A stretch of DNA of 17,823 nt from Spirogloea muscicola (Eukaryota; Streptophyta; Zygnematophyceae; Spirogloeales; Spirogloeaceae): assembly GCA_009602725.1 (NCBI GenBank), contig WELB01000031.1, forward strand, positions 436,842-454,664. The letters run 5' to 3'. Below, piece after piece: positions 8,301 to 17,823 of the stretch (positions are counted from its first letter, which is position 1; each line of letters opens with the position of its first letter). The position numbers and the translations under genes are program-made. The notes beneath the pieces are model-generated. The model searched no databases. It was given only the letters and a program-made list of their open reading frames with translations, and was not told the DNA's origin.

Positions 8301-11300
8301 AACATTGACGCCATTTCCTATTTATGCTTGTTCACCTCCAGGAGAGGCTGTGGAAGCGAGCCGCCGCGGCGCAGGTCAGCCGGTGGGTCGCGCAGGCGCG
8401 GCGCCCGGACGAGTTCCGGCAGCGCGAGCTGGAGCAGCAGCAGCGGCGCGCTGCCGCGAGGCTGGCTGGCCTTGTGCAGGGCTTCTGGCAGGCCGCGCGG
8501 GCTTCACCCCATCCACAAGAGGAGCACCGGCACGTGGAGGCGGTTGCCGATGCACAGGCCAACTGTCTGCCGCAAGGCAGGGCTCAGGTTGAGGACAAGG
8601 AGCGAGGCGGTGATGCCGAGCTTGCAGACCCATCAGTTGTAGGCCAGGAGGCCGGGCAGGATGCAAAGGAGGCAGCGACAACAGCAGAGGCTGCACACAG
8701 TGCCAGTGACTCCAAAGATCTCCCTGTGAGTGCCCTTGTTGATGGTCCTCGTAGCAGTTTAGGCACAGCTGAAGCTTTTCGTCGAAGCTGACTTTGCAAG
8801 CCTCAACCTTGAAGCGCTAGTTCTGCATGTCAAAGCCTATTTTCTGTTTATGAGAGAGTAATACCAAGAGGGACAGGTTTATAGGTTTGTATCACTCGTC
8901 AGTTCTTACATTGCTGTAATATGTCTTTTGTTTGATACTTGTGGTTCAGCTGGTTGTTGGTCAGTTTCTCTGCATCTTTGTGTTCCTCTTCTACCAAATG
9001 CAGCGGCTTGCTTCTCTGCTCAAGTACCAATGCTCCTTTGATATACTTACTAGGAGGCAAATGCTACTCTGACAGGCAAACGACGCAGCCCCCATGAAAG
9101 AAGCGGCCGAGCCCAAAAAGGGCGAGTCAAGCTCCCTGTCGTCCATGGAGGTTCTGAGCGTCAATGATCCTCAGAAGGGATTGCAGGTGAAGGAGTATGC
9201 TCGTCGCTTGCTACGTGCGAGAGAGGGCGACGAGGCAAAGAGCTGGAACGAAGTTGGCCCGGCAACGCCTGTGCGGCAGCGGGAGCCGCCGCCCCTTGAG
9301 GAGGACCTCTGGGAGCAATTCACGGAGGTTTGTTATATTTGTGCCAGTAGACCCATCTTGTGCCTGTGTTGGAGGTGGCGCCTCTCCTGTCAAACCTTTC
9401 AGCTCTTACATGATATACGTTGACGCTAGGGTCGCTTGGTAAATACTGTGTTTGAGATTTGGGGTTAGGTTTCACTCTGTGCATGCTGAGAGTTTAGCTC
9501 CATGCAAACTTTGCATATTTTATGCTGATTGCAAGCGCTGCCAAGGGGAATGAGCAGGAATCATGTACCTGGCTTATATAGCTGGCTGCTCTTATTGAGC
9601 ATATGCGTGCTCCTGCTCCAGGAACCGCTATACTTCTTGGTGCCGCCTGGCGCTGTGGCTGCGTATAGAGATGCCGTGGAGCGGCAGTGGGCAGCAACTG
9701 AAGCTGTGAGTCACACAGAAATGTCCCTCATACTAAGCACCTGTAAAATTCTTAAAATATATTCAGTGCTCTGATTAGAGTTTTATTAGCGCTTGGTAGT
9801 GCTGAGCTTCTTTGGTATGTGAGGACGACAGTGGTTGAGGCTGTTGCCGGTCTAGTCAGGCCTTGAGTGTCAAGTGTGTGTGGTTAAGCTGTTGGTCAGG
9901 GTAGCCAGTCCGACTTCAGTGACTATCTACACAATTATACAACTATAGTAGAACGTGTCGGTGCTGCTTACTTCTTGTCCATGTGAAGGACCTGGAGCTT
10001 TTGTCGTACGACTGAGAAAGCTCTGTGGGTTGGCTGGGATGCTTTGCCAGGACTTTGCGCAGAAAGCCAAGGAGCACGCCAAGGCGGTGTCAGAGGAGGA
10101 GGTGCAGCTCCAGGCGGAAGCGGCGGTGGACGCAGCCCACATGGACGCCCTCCTGGAGGGGCACAGCAATGGCAGGCTACCAGTGGACCACCACCCAGAT
10201 GGCTCGCCCGGCAGCGGCACGGTGCCCCCCAAGAAGAAGCGCAAGATCCGGGACGGCCCGCCACTCAAGCTGGTCGTGAAGAGCGGCGGCGCCAGCTACG
10301 GCGCTGGCGGGAGGGAGCCGGTGCCCGCTGCCAACAAGCTTAGCCAGCCGCTGCCGCCGGCGGTGGCTCAGGAGCCGGCGGTCGTGGCGGTGGCGCTGCC
10401 CGTCGCCATGGGCATGGGGTCGTTCACGAAGAAGCAGCGCACGAGCGCGCCGCGCGTCCCGCGGGCGTCGCAGGCCATGCAGCGTCCCGCTGACGGCCAC
10501 CTGCAGACGTCCTCCCCGGCCTTCCTCCTGCCCATCAAGTCCCCGCCCGTCGGCCAGGCCCCCGGTGCCATGGCCGGCCCTCCAGGCTCCAAGGCAGGGG
10601 ACGGCGCCGGCATTGCCGAGCGCATGCCCACAATGGCCTCCAACCTCGGCGGCGGCGACAATGCTTCCAAAAGCAAGCACGCCAAGAAGCAGAAGCTGCG
10701 GGCCATCAACAGCGGGTCCACTGCTGGCGGCAGGAGTTCCACGTCGTCCGATGCTGCCGCCGAGTCCCCGCTTCTCACTAACCTCCGGCGCACTGCCTCA
10801 AAGGTGTGCAGACCAGTAGTACCTTTGATCTGGCAACTTCAGTCTCGGTTGTGTTGGCAGTGGCAGTGCTGGCCAAGCCTTCTTCGTGTTCCTGCATGCA
10901 TGATGCTCAATTATAAGCATCCGCTTCACTTAGCTTCCAGTCAATTGCGCGGCATGAGATAGGTCTCACGCCTGAGATGATCACCTTCTTATCTTCTTTA
11001 CATTTAGGCCAGGGCCTTTGCTCCCAGTTTGCTGCAGTTGTGATCGAGCAACCTTTATAGAGTGCTCAGCTCCAGGCCTGGCCTCCCCCTTAGTTGAATA
11101 CGGAATCTGAGAATATATTTGCTTAAGAAGTTGGACGTTTCATGAGCAGTCCATATTCTCAGCCAAACACCCCTATTAACTTGAAAGTATTGTACCCCGC
11201 AGGTTGGAGATATGGAGCCGGTGATGGACTTGCACAGGCAAATGGAGAAGGTGAGGGAGGACCAGTATCCTGAAATGCTGGACCGTCTTGTGCAGTCGCT

Positions 11301-14300
11301 TAAATTGAAGACTTAGAGTCACGGTTGAAGCTACAAGAAGGAATTGTAGGAGTTGGGGTTGGAGTTCACACTGTGCCCTCATATTGAGGAGTTTGCATAA
11401 GTGATATCAACTTACACTCTGCTCAAGTCATAAGAAGGGTACTGCTCATGCAATTGTATGAGTGCCTGTATCCTTTTTGAAGTGGACTCCAAGAAGTAAT
11501 GCTTCCCGGTGTTGCCAATCTCCTGTGCAGATGAAGCGGAAAGGGGAGAAGGAGCACAAGCACTCCTCTGATGGCTTCTACTTGTCAGGTGCAGTGCAAT
11601 ATGTTATGACCTGGAGGCTCTGAAATCTGAGCGTGCTCTAGTATGTGCGGCCTTATCAACATTTGGGGTCCTCTATTTGCAGCCGGAGACAAGAGTGCAG
11701 TGTTCGCTTCGCCCACAATTGCGCCGACGCATAAGAAGGCAGGCAAGCATCACGACAAGGAGGTTGGCATTCCAGGGGAGGATCTAGTGAGGGCGCGGCT
11801 TGCGGAGGGTGACGAGCATCTGCCTATGGACAAGGCCGGTGCTAAGCTGAGCAAGGAGAAGGGCGGCCGCAAGGGCGAGAAGCACAAAAAGAAGGTCCGT
11901 ATTGCATCAGCATCAGATCCTCCTATTGTGCGATTGAGCCCTTGATAGCAATGTTGATATGGGATTATTGTGAACCCCAGAGCTGTCAATGCCTACTTCT
12001 AATATGACAAGCAACATTCGGGTCTCCCCATTGCTTCGCCTGAAAGTAAGCCGCGCATGCTGTGGGGCTCCTGTGCTTGTTGTTGCAGACGCAATCTTCG
12101 GCTGCTGCTGGAGCACTGCCATGGTCGGGCGAGGAAGACAAGGTGAGATTGCAGCAGCATGTCTACTTACTCAGTCCAGCATTGTGCGAAGGGTGATATC
12201 GTGCGCACCTAAAGACCTTGCTGTCTTTGAGGAAGTGCAGGAAATTCCATTAGCGTTACCATGTATCAAGTAGAGCAAAAAAAATTCATTCTGTATGATT
12301 AGATCGAAGAGGAAGGGGCACTGCTAGCTGACCATGTCTTTTACGAGGTGTGACAGAGCCTCCTTGCCATGGTTCACGACCTTGGCTTGAATTGGGATCT
12401 TGTGAGCGACGTCCTCGGAAGCATCACGCAGCTTAAGGTTTGTGCTATAAGATCTAGAGCACCCAAATGGCTGTCATGGTCGGCTGAGCATACTCTGCTA
12501 TTGATCTAGACTACCTGCCTTAGCTCACTTCCATCAGCAATATAGGAAGGAAAGATGTGACCTTGCCAGGTATGCCTGAAACATATTGGAAAGCCCTGAT
12601 GTTCTGCAGGGCGTCTATCGGAAGCCGAAGCAGTGTCGAGACCGCCACAAGGCTCTGATGGACAAGCTGGAAGGGGGAGAGGGAGACGAAGCTTCTGACG
12701 ACCAGCGGGGTGGAGCATTCCCTGGCCTTCCCAAGGTCCAGCTTGCCCTCTACCCTTGTTAGACAGATGCACTGAAAGGAAAATACAGTGCATCAAAATC
12801 GACGAGGAATTTGTGAGAAGTGCTCCATCATGCTGTACCTAAGCAGCTGAGCCAGGGGCGCTGCAGGGTTGAGATCAAGGCTGGGGCCTGGGGTTTTCCT
12901 CCGCAGATGAATGCTTGTTGCACGTTTTGCTCTTCTTGCACTTGAGTGAAGTCACGTTGGCATAACTTTCTCACAATCTTGACTCGGAGTTGCTAAGAAG
13001 CTGGTGAAATACTGCCGAGCAAGTTTATGCGAGACATGTCCATACCCGTTGATGTGTACAGAGGAGAGTCGCTTGGGGTCCCTTTGCATGACTTGACTGT
13101 CTTTCCTTTGTTGCTGGTTGCTGCAGGGAAGTGCAAGAGCTCTTCTGCAGCGGTTGCACCCGCAGGAGGAGGACACGCTCAAGGAGCACCTGAGTGAGAT
13201 TGTGCGCCTGGAGCATCTGCGACGCATCAAGAGGAAGGCCCAGGTGAAGCGGTTTGCCCACCAATTGCCGCAAAGTCGTAATTGTTGGGAGCCAGTAATG
13301 GATGTAAGGTTTGTTGTGGGAAAATGTCAGAGGTGGCCTTGGTGTCTGTCAATCGATAAGTTCCTCTTGTGAGACAGCTTGACACCAAATTATTTTCTGT
13401 GTCCTACAGAACTAAGCTTCGCAGATACTTTTTGTTTTCGTGCTTGGATTGGAGTCTGTCCACGGTTCACTCACTGGTCCAAAGTGGCCAATCTCAGGAG
13501 GAGGCTCAGAGGCCAAAGGACCTGTGCTCATGCCACATCTCCCACAGCCACGTAGTCAGCCAGGCAATCACAAGCAGCAACAGTGGGACGGCTCTGCCAA
13601 TGTACGCATGTTGGTCCTTTGAAGGTCCAGGGATGAAATCGATGTGAACTATGTTGAGGTCCCTCTGACACAAGGCGAAAAATTGTATGTCAGAATGGCA
13701 AGCCTTGTTTAGGCCCTCTGCTGATCATTGCAAACATGTTCGCGATGCTAACAGGGTGTAGGCACAATGAAAGCCTGTTAGTCTCATATTGATACTCACC
13801 AACTTATTTAAAATTCTGCCGCTTTGGGAGAGTGACAGGCCCCTGGAGCTGCTCGAGGAGGCGGTCACGTTGGGCGACGTTGCGGCGGTGCCCCTCTACT
13901 CGCAGGCGGCGCCAGGCTTGCCGGGGGGGCTGCACACCCAGCCGCCGCGGCTGGACTTTGGCTCCCAGTATGCGCAGCGGCCCCGACTGCCGCCCCACAT
14001 GGGAACAGCCGCCACACCAACCCAGCTCGCAGCACACGCTCTGGCCGTGCCCATGCCCACGTCCACCGTCGGAAGGTGTGTTGGACTTCAGGTCCCTTTC
14101 ATGCTGTATTGTGAGCAGGCTGATATGTTGTCTTGCAATTTACGAGTGCCATTGCTCACCTTACTTATACTTGTTTCACTCAAGGAGTCATTCATGCAGA
14201 TGTCTACATAGCATCTCACCTGGTTGTATCATAAGTGGCTTCATGGAGTCTCTGTGTGTGGTGTACATCAGAACTAACTGTTACTGCAGTGCGCCCAATG

Positions 14301-15506
14301 ACATGCACAGTCAGTCTTGGAGCTTCACATTCTGTAATGTATGGCGCAGGAACCCGATGGCAAGTCAGCTGCGAGTCAGCAACCCTGCAGACGCAGCACA
14401 GCAGCTGCGGTATGCAAGGGCAGCTGCTGTGCAGCAGCAGCAGCAGCAGCAGCAGCAAACACAGCAGCAGCAGCAGCAGCTGGCGGGGACAGCAACACTG
14501 CCACAGCAGCCACAGCAGCAGCAGCAGCAGCAGCAGCAGCATCAGCAGCAGCAGCAGCAGCAGCTGGTGGCAAGCATGGGCCTGCCAAGCGGCGGCCCGG
14601 ACACCATGGGCATGGGCGGGTCCCCTCGCGGGGTGCCGTCCTTCGCGGGGATGGTAGCGCCAGAGGCATCCGCAGGGATCACGCTCCCGCTGCCTGGCGG
14701 GATGCGGCGCAAGGCCTCGGCCGCCGAAATTGTTGCACTGGCTCAGGTGGGGCCCATGCCTAAAATTCTGGACTCTGAGTTGAAGCTTTGATCTAGTAAT
14801 GAGCTTTGGCGCCTTGTGAATATCACAACAGCGTCCTCCTGGAGCTTCCCTTGAAGGCCGTGTACTGCTAGACCTGTGGGATGGACTTATGAACCTCAGA
14901 CAGTCTACATACTGGGTCTGGTGTAGGAGTCCTGTTGTAGACTAGAAAGCACTGCATGGTGTTTGTGGTCGTCACAATAGGGGCTTTGCCTTCAGATTTG
15001 CAGCAAAAAGGCTTTACCGCAAGAGCCTCAAACTGCTGTATGCACGCCTTCATCACAACTCCTTTAGTACGTCCACTTAGGTCCAAGCTAAAGAACTCTT
15101 CTGGGTGAGGCTGACAATTTCATTACTAGCATATCTGAGCTCTGAGCACAGTTACTTGTGCCATTCAGACTGAGCCCCTGCCCCTGCTGTGCTGTTTCAG
15201 TCGGGAAGGCTGCAGGTGCACCAGCGGAACCTGCTTATTGCCAACCTGCAGCAGCAGGCGGCGCAGGGCAGCCTGCAGGCGGCGCAAGCGCTGCAGCAGA
15301 TCACGGGCAGCGCTGCAGGTGCCGTGGCGGGCTCCGTGGGCGGGCAGCCTGCGGCTGCCTCGGCGCTGCAAGGCGCGGCTGGCGGTGTCATGCAGGGCCT
15401 GACGCCGGCGCAGCAGCAGTACATGGCCAACGCATCCCGGCTCGCTAAGGACCGCCTACAGCAGCAGCAGAAGCAGCAGCAGCAACAGCAGCTGCTGCTC
15501 GCGGCT

Positions 15507-15550
<44 letters not shown>

Positions 15551-16048
15551 GCAACAGCAGCCGTCGGCAGCACCACATCAGCAGCAGCAGCAGCAGCATC
15601 AGCAGCTGCCGGCAATGCCTTTGCAGCAGCACCAGCAGCAGCAGAAGGCATTGCAGCAGCAGCAGCAGCAGCAGCAGTCGGCAGCGGCAGCGCTCAAGGG
15701 CGGAGGCGGCGGTGCGATCAAGGGCCCGATGAGCAGCGGAGGCGGCGGCGGCGGCGGCGGTAGTGTGCGCCTGGGCGCTATGCCGCCGCCCGCTTCGGCC
15801 ATTGCCGGCAGCCAAGGGAGCCTCATGGCGCAGTCCGCTGCGCTCATGGGCATGTCGGCGCCCATGAGCCTGCCGCAGCAAGGGCCGACGTCCTCCGGCG
15901 CCGCCGCTCATCTGTTGCAGCAGCAGAGGGCTGGCGGAGCAGGTGGCCAGCAGCAGGTAAACAAGGGCCTCGCTGGTACTCCCGCTATGCCATCACAGAA
16001 CACAGTGGCCAGCCAGGCGCAACAGGCGCAGCCCTCACAAGCACACCT

Positions 16049-16079
<31 letters not shown>

Positions 16080-16969
16080 GCGCTGCATCAGCGCAAGCTC
16101 CAGCAGCAGATGCAGGCGCGGCAGCTCGCCATGCAGCAACAGCAGCAGCAGCAGCAGCGTGCCAAGGCAACCGCTGCGCCAGCTGCCGCCATGCAGCCGT
16201 CGCCGCAGTTCGGAGGCGGTGCTTCCAATGGCGTCGCAGTGGCGGCGGCACAGGGAACGGCGGGGACACCGGCGGTGGGTTGGGCGAGCAATGCAGCAGC
16301 AGCGGCGGCAGCCGCGGCTGCTGCCGCCTCCACCGCGGCGACGGGCGTCGCCGCAACTGCCAGTGGCGGCAGCTCTGCTGCCTCGCCGCCTGTTTGGAAG
16401 CAGAGCTCCCTCTCGCCGGTCTCGCCGGGCCTCTACAACCTGACGCGCGGCGGCAGCTCCAGGCCGCTCCCAGTGCTGCCAACAGCTGCTGGCAATGCCA
16501 CAATGGCTGGCGCCAACGCCCACACCATCATGAACGGCCAGCAGCAGCCGCCCACCGAAGCCGAGGGCTCCATGCCGTTGAAGCAGCCTTCCACCGCCAG
16601 CCACAGTGCTGCCACTATGAGAGCGGCCATGGCACAGCGGCAACTTCAGGTGGGTTGTGCTCTGTATACGATATGTACACTTGATTTAAGCAGGCCTTGA
16701 AGTATTGGTGCTGTTATTGCAGCTCAGAGAATGCAACAGTATTGCAGCTACTGTTCCTCTGTGTACCTAGAGGCTTGCCTGATCGAGTGGAGATGTTGCT
16801 GACCAAGTGTCATGTGGATCTGCTGAAGAGCCAGAGCCGGCACCAGGGCGCAACCCCAGCCGGAGCTTTGCTCGGCCCGAAGAAAGGGCTTCTGGAGAAT
16901 GCTGGAGCGCCTGCCCTGGCGGCCAGTTCCGCTGCCACCCCCGCTAAGGACAATACAAGGCCCTCATGA
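5388..16969 (+). CDS. EAF1: EAF1/VID21-like HSA- and SANT-domain subunit of NuA4 histone acetyltransferase complex, 21 exons
   Basis: Exons: 5388-5479, 5826-5874, 6244-6440, 6583-7807, 7963-8085, 8342-8725, 9076-9327, 9622-9705, 10051-10803, 11203-11250, 11531-11588, 11683-11894, 12089-12142, 12357-12437, 12610-12735, 13127-13243, 13498-13601, 13839-14075, 14350-14746, 15201-16649, 16748-16969. Total 6264 nt, 2087 residues plus stop, no frame break. Order of marks: an N-terminal RDEQRRELKFLEEGGDLLEF block as in plant EAF1; a poly-Pro stretch; an Ala/acidic region; HSA (about 510-614); conserved EPLYFLVPPGA (775-785); basic nuclear-localisation clusters; SANT/Myb (about 1170-1223); EEDTLKEHL helical block; Gln/Ala-rich tail. 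In yeast Eaf1 is the NuA4 assembly platform, its HSA binding actin/Arp4 and its SANT region contacting Tra1; a nuclear chromatin role is inferred. No SNF2 ATPase is present, which argues against SWR1/PIE1. ATG 5388 (TCCATGG) is the first in frame. Length is near that recalled for Arabidopsis (about 1950). Least certain: exons 10-11 and the last acceptor. Confidence 0.9.
6300..6408 (+). repeat. Proline/serine codon-rich tract in EAF1 exon 3
   Basis: CCG, TCG and GCC triplets encode runs of Pro broken by Ser and Leu (PPPPPPLSLPPPSSSSPPPPP), directly after the conserved GGDLLEF motif of the N-terminal block. Such a tract is expected to be disordered and is probably a linker. Confidence 0.75.
7772..8495 (+). 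other. HSA domain of EAF1 (split over exons 4, 5 and 6)
   Basis: Residues about 510-614. The motif EDFILEEAEAIK closes exon 4. CQWDFVLEEMAWLANDFAQ (544-562) closes exon 5 and is nearly identical to the plant EAF1 HSA core. ERLWKRAAAAQ opens exon 6, followed by a long Arg/Gln/Glu-rich helix. HSA helices bind actin and actin-related proteins in NuA4, SWR1 and INO80 complexes (family knowledge). This is the strongest single piece of evidence for the gene's identity. Confidence 0.93.
10228..10248 (+). other. Basic nuclear-localisation-type motif PKKKRKI in EAF1
   Basis: Encoded in exon 9 (about residue 862). It matches the classical monopartite nuclear localisation pattern. Further basic clusters occur in the same exon (KKQRTSAPRVPR and KHAKKQKLR) and in exons 11 and 12 (MKRKGEKEHKH and GEKHKKK). 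Nuclear import is an inference. Confidence 0.65.
12119..12699 (+). other. SANT/Myb-like domain of EAF1 (exons 13-15)
   Basis: Helix 1 runs from PWSGEEDK (end of exon 13) into SLLAMVHDLGLNW (exon 14); WDLVSDVLGS follows; VYRKPKQCRDRHKALMDKL (exon 15) is the third helix. The aromatic positions are W1171, W1190 and Y1207. This agrees with plant EAF1, where the same segment reads PWS...LV.LVHDMG.NWELISD...YR.P.ECKDRHK. SANT domains contact histone tails or partner subunits. Confidence 0.92.
14432..14563 (+). repeat. CAG polyglutamine tracts in EAF1 exon 19
   Basis: Nearly pure CAG runs: 14432-14458 (eight CAG plus CAA), 14462-14479 (six CAG), 14513-14539 (nine CAG), 14543-14563 (seven CAG). They are broken by single Thr and His codons and a short LAG...LPQQP segment. 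All are in the coding frame and encode Gln. Codon purity suggests recent replication slippage. Confidence 0.95.
15460..15679 (+). repeat. CAG polyglutamine tracts in EAF1 exon 20 (first block)
   Basis: Several CAG runs lie in frame. The longest is 14 uninterrupted CAG units at 15507-15548; others lie around 15460-15490, 15580-15599, 15623-15645 and 15653-15677. Short Lys, Pro, His, Leu and Ala segments separate them. With exon 19 this forms a Gln-rich low-complexity tail like those of other chromatin co-activators. Confidence 0.95.
15738..15761 (+). repeat. GGC polyglycine tract in EAF1 exon 20
   Basis: About eight in-frame GGA/GGC/GGT codons encode a glycine run, between the Gln-rich block and an Ala/Met/Pro-rich segment. 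Confidence 0.85.
16050..16158 (+). repeat. CAG polyglutamine tracts in EAF1 exon 20 (second block)
   Basis: Nine pure CAG units lie at 16050-16076, followed by a Lys/Leu/Arg-containing helix-like spacer (KALHQRKLQQQMQARQLAM) and a further Gln run at about 16134-16158. The spacer with alternating Gln and hydrophobic or basic residues could form a coiled coil. Confidence 0.9.
16293..16328 (+). repeat. Polyalanine tract (12 Ala) in EAF1 exon 20
   Basis: Twelve consecutive alanine codons use mixed GCA, GCG, GCC and GCT. Unlike the pure CAG tracts, this mixture points to an older or selected run rather than recent slippage. Confidence 0.9.
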
Positions 16970-17784
16970 AGTGGGGGCGTAGGCTTATCGGGCTTCGTAG
17001 TGTCACACAGCCTCGGCCTGCATAATAGAGTGGAGCTGCACATGGAGACTGGCATGAATGCCCAGGTCACATAGGACATACTTTAATCGTAAAGCGAGCC
17101 CTGAAGCTCTCTCCTCCCTCACTTACCAACATTGTGCAAGTATTCCAATAGATGTGAAAGCACGATAACATGGGTCATGTCTGAGTGAAAGAAAGTTGCC
17201 TCCTGGTGATGCATGCACCAAGCTTTGCCACAGGACTTGCCTTGCCTGAGAGACGACTACATCAGAGGCTCCTTGCTTGGTATTGGGAAGGTCATCTGCA
17301 GGAACGAGTCAGAGCCTTTCGGACATTGCAGCCAGTCACTCCGACCTGCTGCTATTGAGTAGGGGTTACTGAGTGGCCATCCGGAGTAGCCACTTGCTTT
17401 TGCGAGGTGATTTACACTTTCAAGAGTGGATCTCCGCTTCTTTCTTCCTCAGTCTTTGTCCACTCAATCTGGGTTGGCTTTCACAGCCACCGCCTCCAGC
17501 TTAGCTAAGCATGTGCAACTCAAATCCCCTCCTCTTCGCAAACAAAAAGCATGTCTATGAAATATGGGTCACAGTACTCGCCATAAGGGTCAATCGCACA
17601 AATTCCTGTTATCCTTCTTTGCAGCTCTCGCCCATTTTCAATGAGCTACTTCTCTCGATGACACCTTCAGCCGGCTTCCGCATTGGTGCCTTATTACCCT
17701 CCTTTAGCTTCCCTCTTTGGCTTCCCTCCTACAGCCATCCCCCTCCCCGCTCCCGACCGTTGGGCGCCCGCGCCCGCCGCTCGC
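16970..17784. other. EAF1 3' flank / intergenic, no gene recognised
   Basis: After the TGA at 16967-16969 the sequence is of moderate GC with frequent stops on both strands, and no conserved protein segment is seen. It must contain the EAF1 3' UTR; no canonical AATAAA was found. From about 17685 it becomes strongly pyrimidine-rich, then GC-rich. Confidence 0.6.
17690..17760 (+). promoter_or_regulatory. Pyrimidine-rich stretch, possible promoter or 5' UTR of a following gene
   Basis: C/T-rich sequence with GCTTCCCTC repeated at 17707-17715 and 17720-17728. It is followed by an abrupt change to GC-rich triplet sequence like that at the start of both genes here. Plant core promoters and 5' UTRs often carry such pyrimidine patches. 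A TCCTACAG at 17727-17734 could equally be a splice acceptor. The rest of any gene is outside the window. Confidence 0.25.
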
Positions 17785-17823
17785 GCCGCCGCCGTCGCCG
17801 CCGCCGGCGGCGACGGCGGCGGC
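17785..17823. repeat. Near-perfect palindrome at window end (18-bp arms, 3-nt centre)
   Basis: The last 39 bases form GCC/GTC triplets followed by their exact reverse complement: arms 17785-17802 and 17806-17823, separated by GCC. All-GC hairpins of this sort stop polymerases and break assemblies, so the window edge may coincide with a contig end. It may also be ordinary GC-rich coding or 5' UTR sequence of the next gene. Confidence 0.85.

Noticed and set aside
12303-12347. 45-nt in-frame exon-like segment between EAF1 exons 13 and 14 (IEEEGALLADHVFYE)
   Set aside because: It is preceded by TTAG and followed by GTGTGA, but only 9 bases would remain before exon 14, too short for any intron. 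It would also insert 15 residues into the first SANT helix.
15445-15911. Leu-, Ala- and Cys-rich minus-strand frames opposite the CAG tracts
   Set aside because: These are mirror images of the polyglutamine repeats (CTG, TGC and GCT readings) without other coding evidence.
1-17823. Search for mobile elements, CRISPR arrays, rRNA, or an unusual defence or other new multi-gene system
   Set aside because: No transposase, reverse transcriptase, long terminal repeats, regularly spaced repeats or rRNA signature was seen. The window is explained by two ordinary eukaryotic genes and their flanks.

Overview
This window is nuclear DNA from a green-lineage eukaryote. It carries two intron-rich protein-coding genes, both on the + strand. 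Splice sites were read by eye; all but one intron are GT-AG, the exception being a single GC-AG intron. Conceptual splicing gives two long uninterrupted frames with conserved proteins. The closest likeness I can recall is to land-plant proteins, and the HDR gene has ten exons in the window, the number I recall for Arabidopsis. That suggests a streptophyte (a charophyte alga or early-diverging land plant), but the species cannot be fixed from the sequence. Exons of the second gene are very GC-rich and full of Gln, Ala, Pro and Gly codon runs, while most introns are much less GC-rich.

Layout: (1) 1-3298, HDR/IspH, the last enzyme of the plastid MEP isoprenoid pathway. It is cut at its 5' end by the window edge; ten exons, 495 codons plus stop. 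(2) 3299-5387, the HDR 3' flank and the upstream region of the next gene. No convincing gene lies here. It holds an 11-bp-arm hairpin, an acidic/His-rich low-complexity open frame, a (GGC)n run next to an ambiguous base, and a G-box palindrome just before the start codon. (3) 5388-16969, an EAF1/VID21-type protein, the HSA plus SANT/Myb scaffold subunit of the NuA4 histone acetyltransferase complex. I model 21 exons and 2087 codons plus stop, ending in a very long Gln-rich tail. (4) 16970-17823, 3' flank, then a pyrimidine-rich and GC-rich stretch ending in a near-perfect palindrome at the window edge. This may be the beginning of another gene.

The two genes show no functional link: one is plastid metabolism, the other nuclear chromatin modification. 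No mobile element, RNA gene, CRISPR array or prokaryotic feature was found. The most interesting points are a precisely bounded in-frame candidate cassette exon inside the HDR GC-AG intron, alternative 3' ends for EAF1, and its nearly pure CAG polyglutamine runs.
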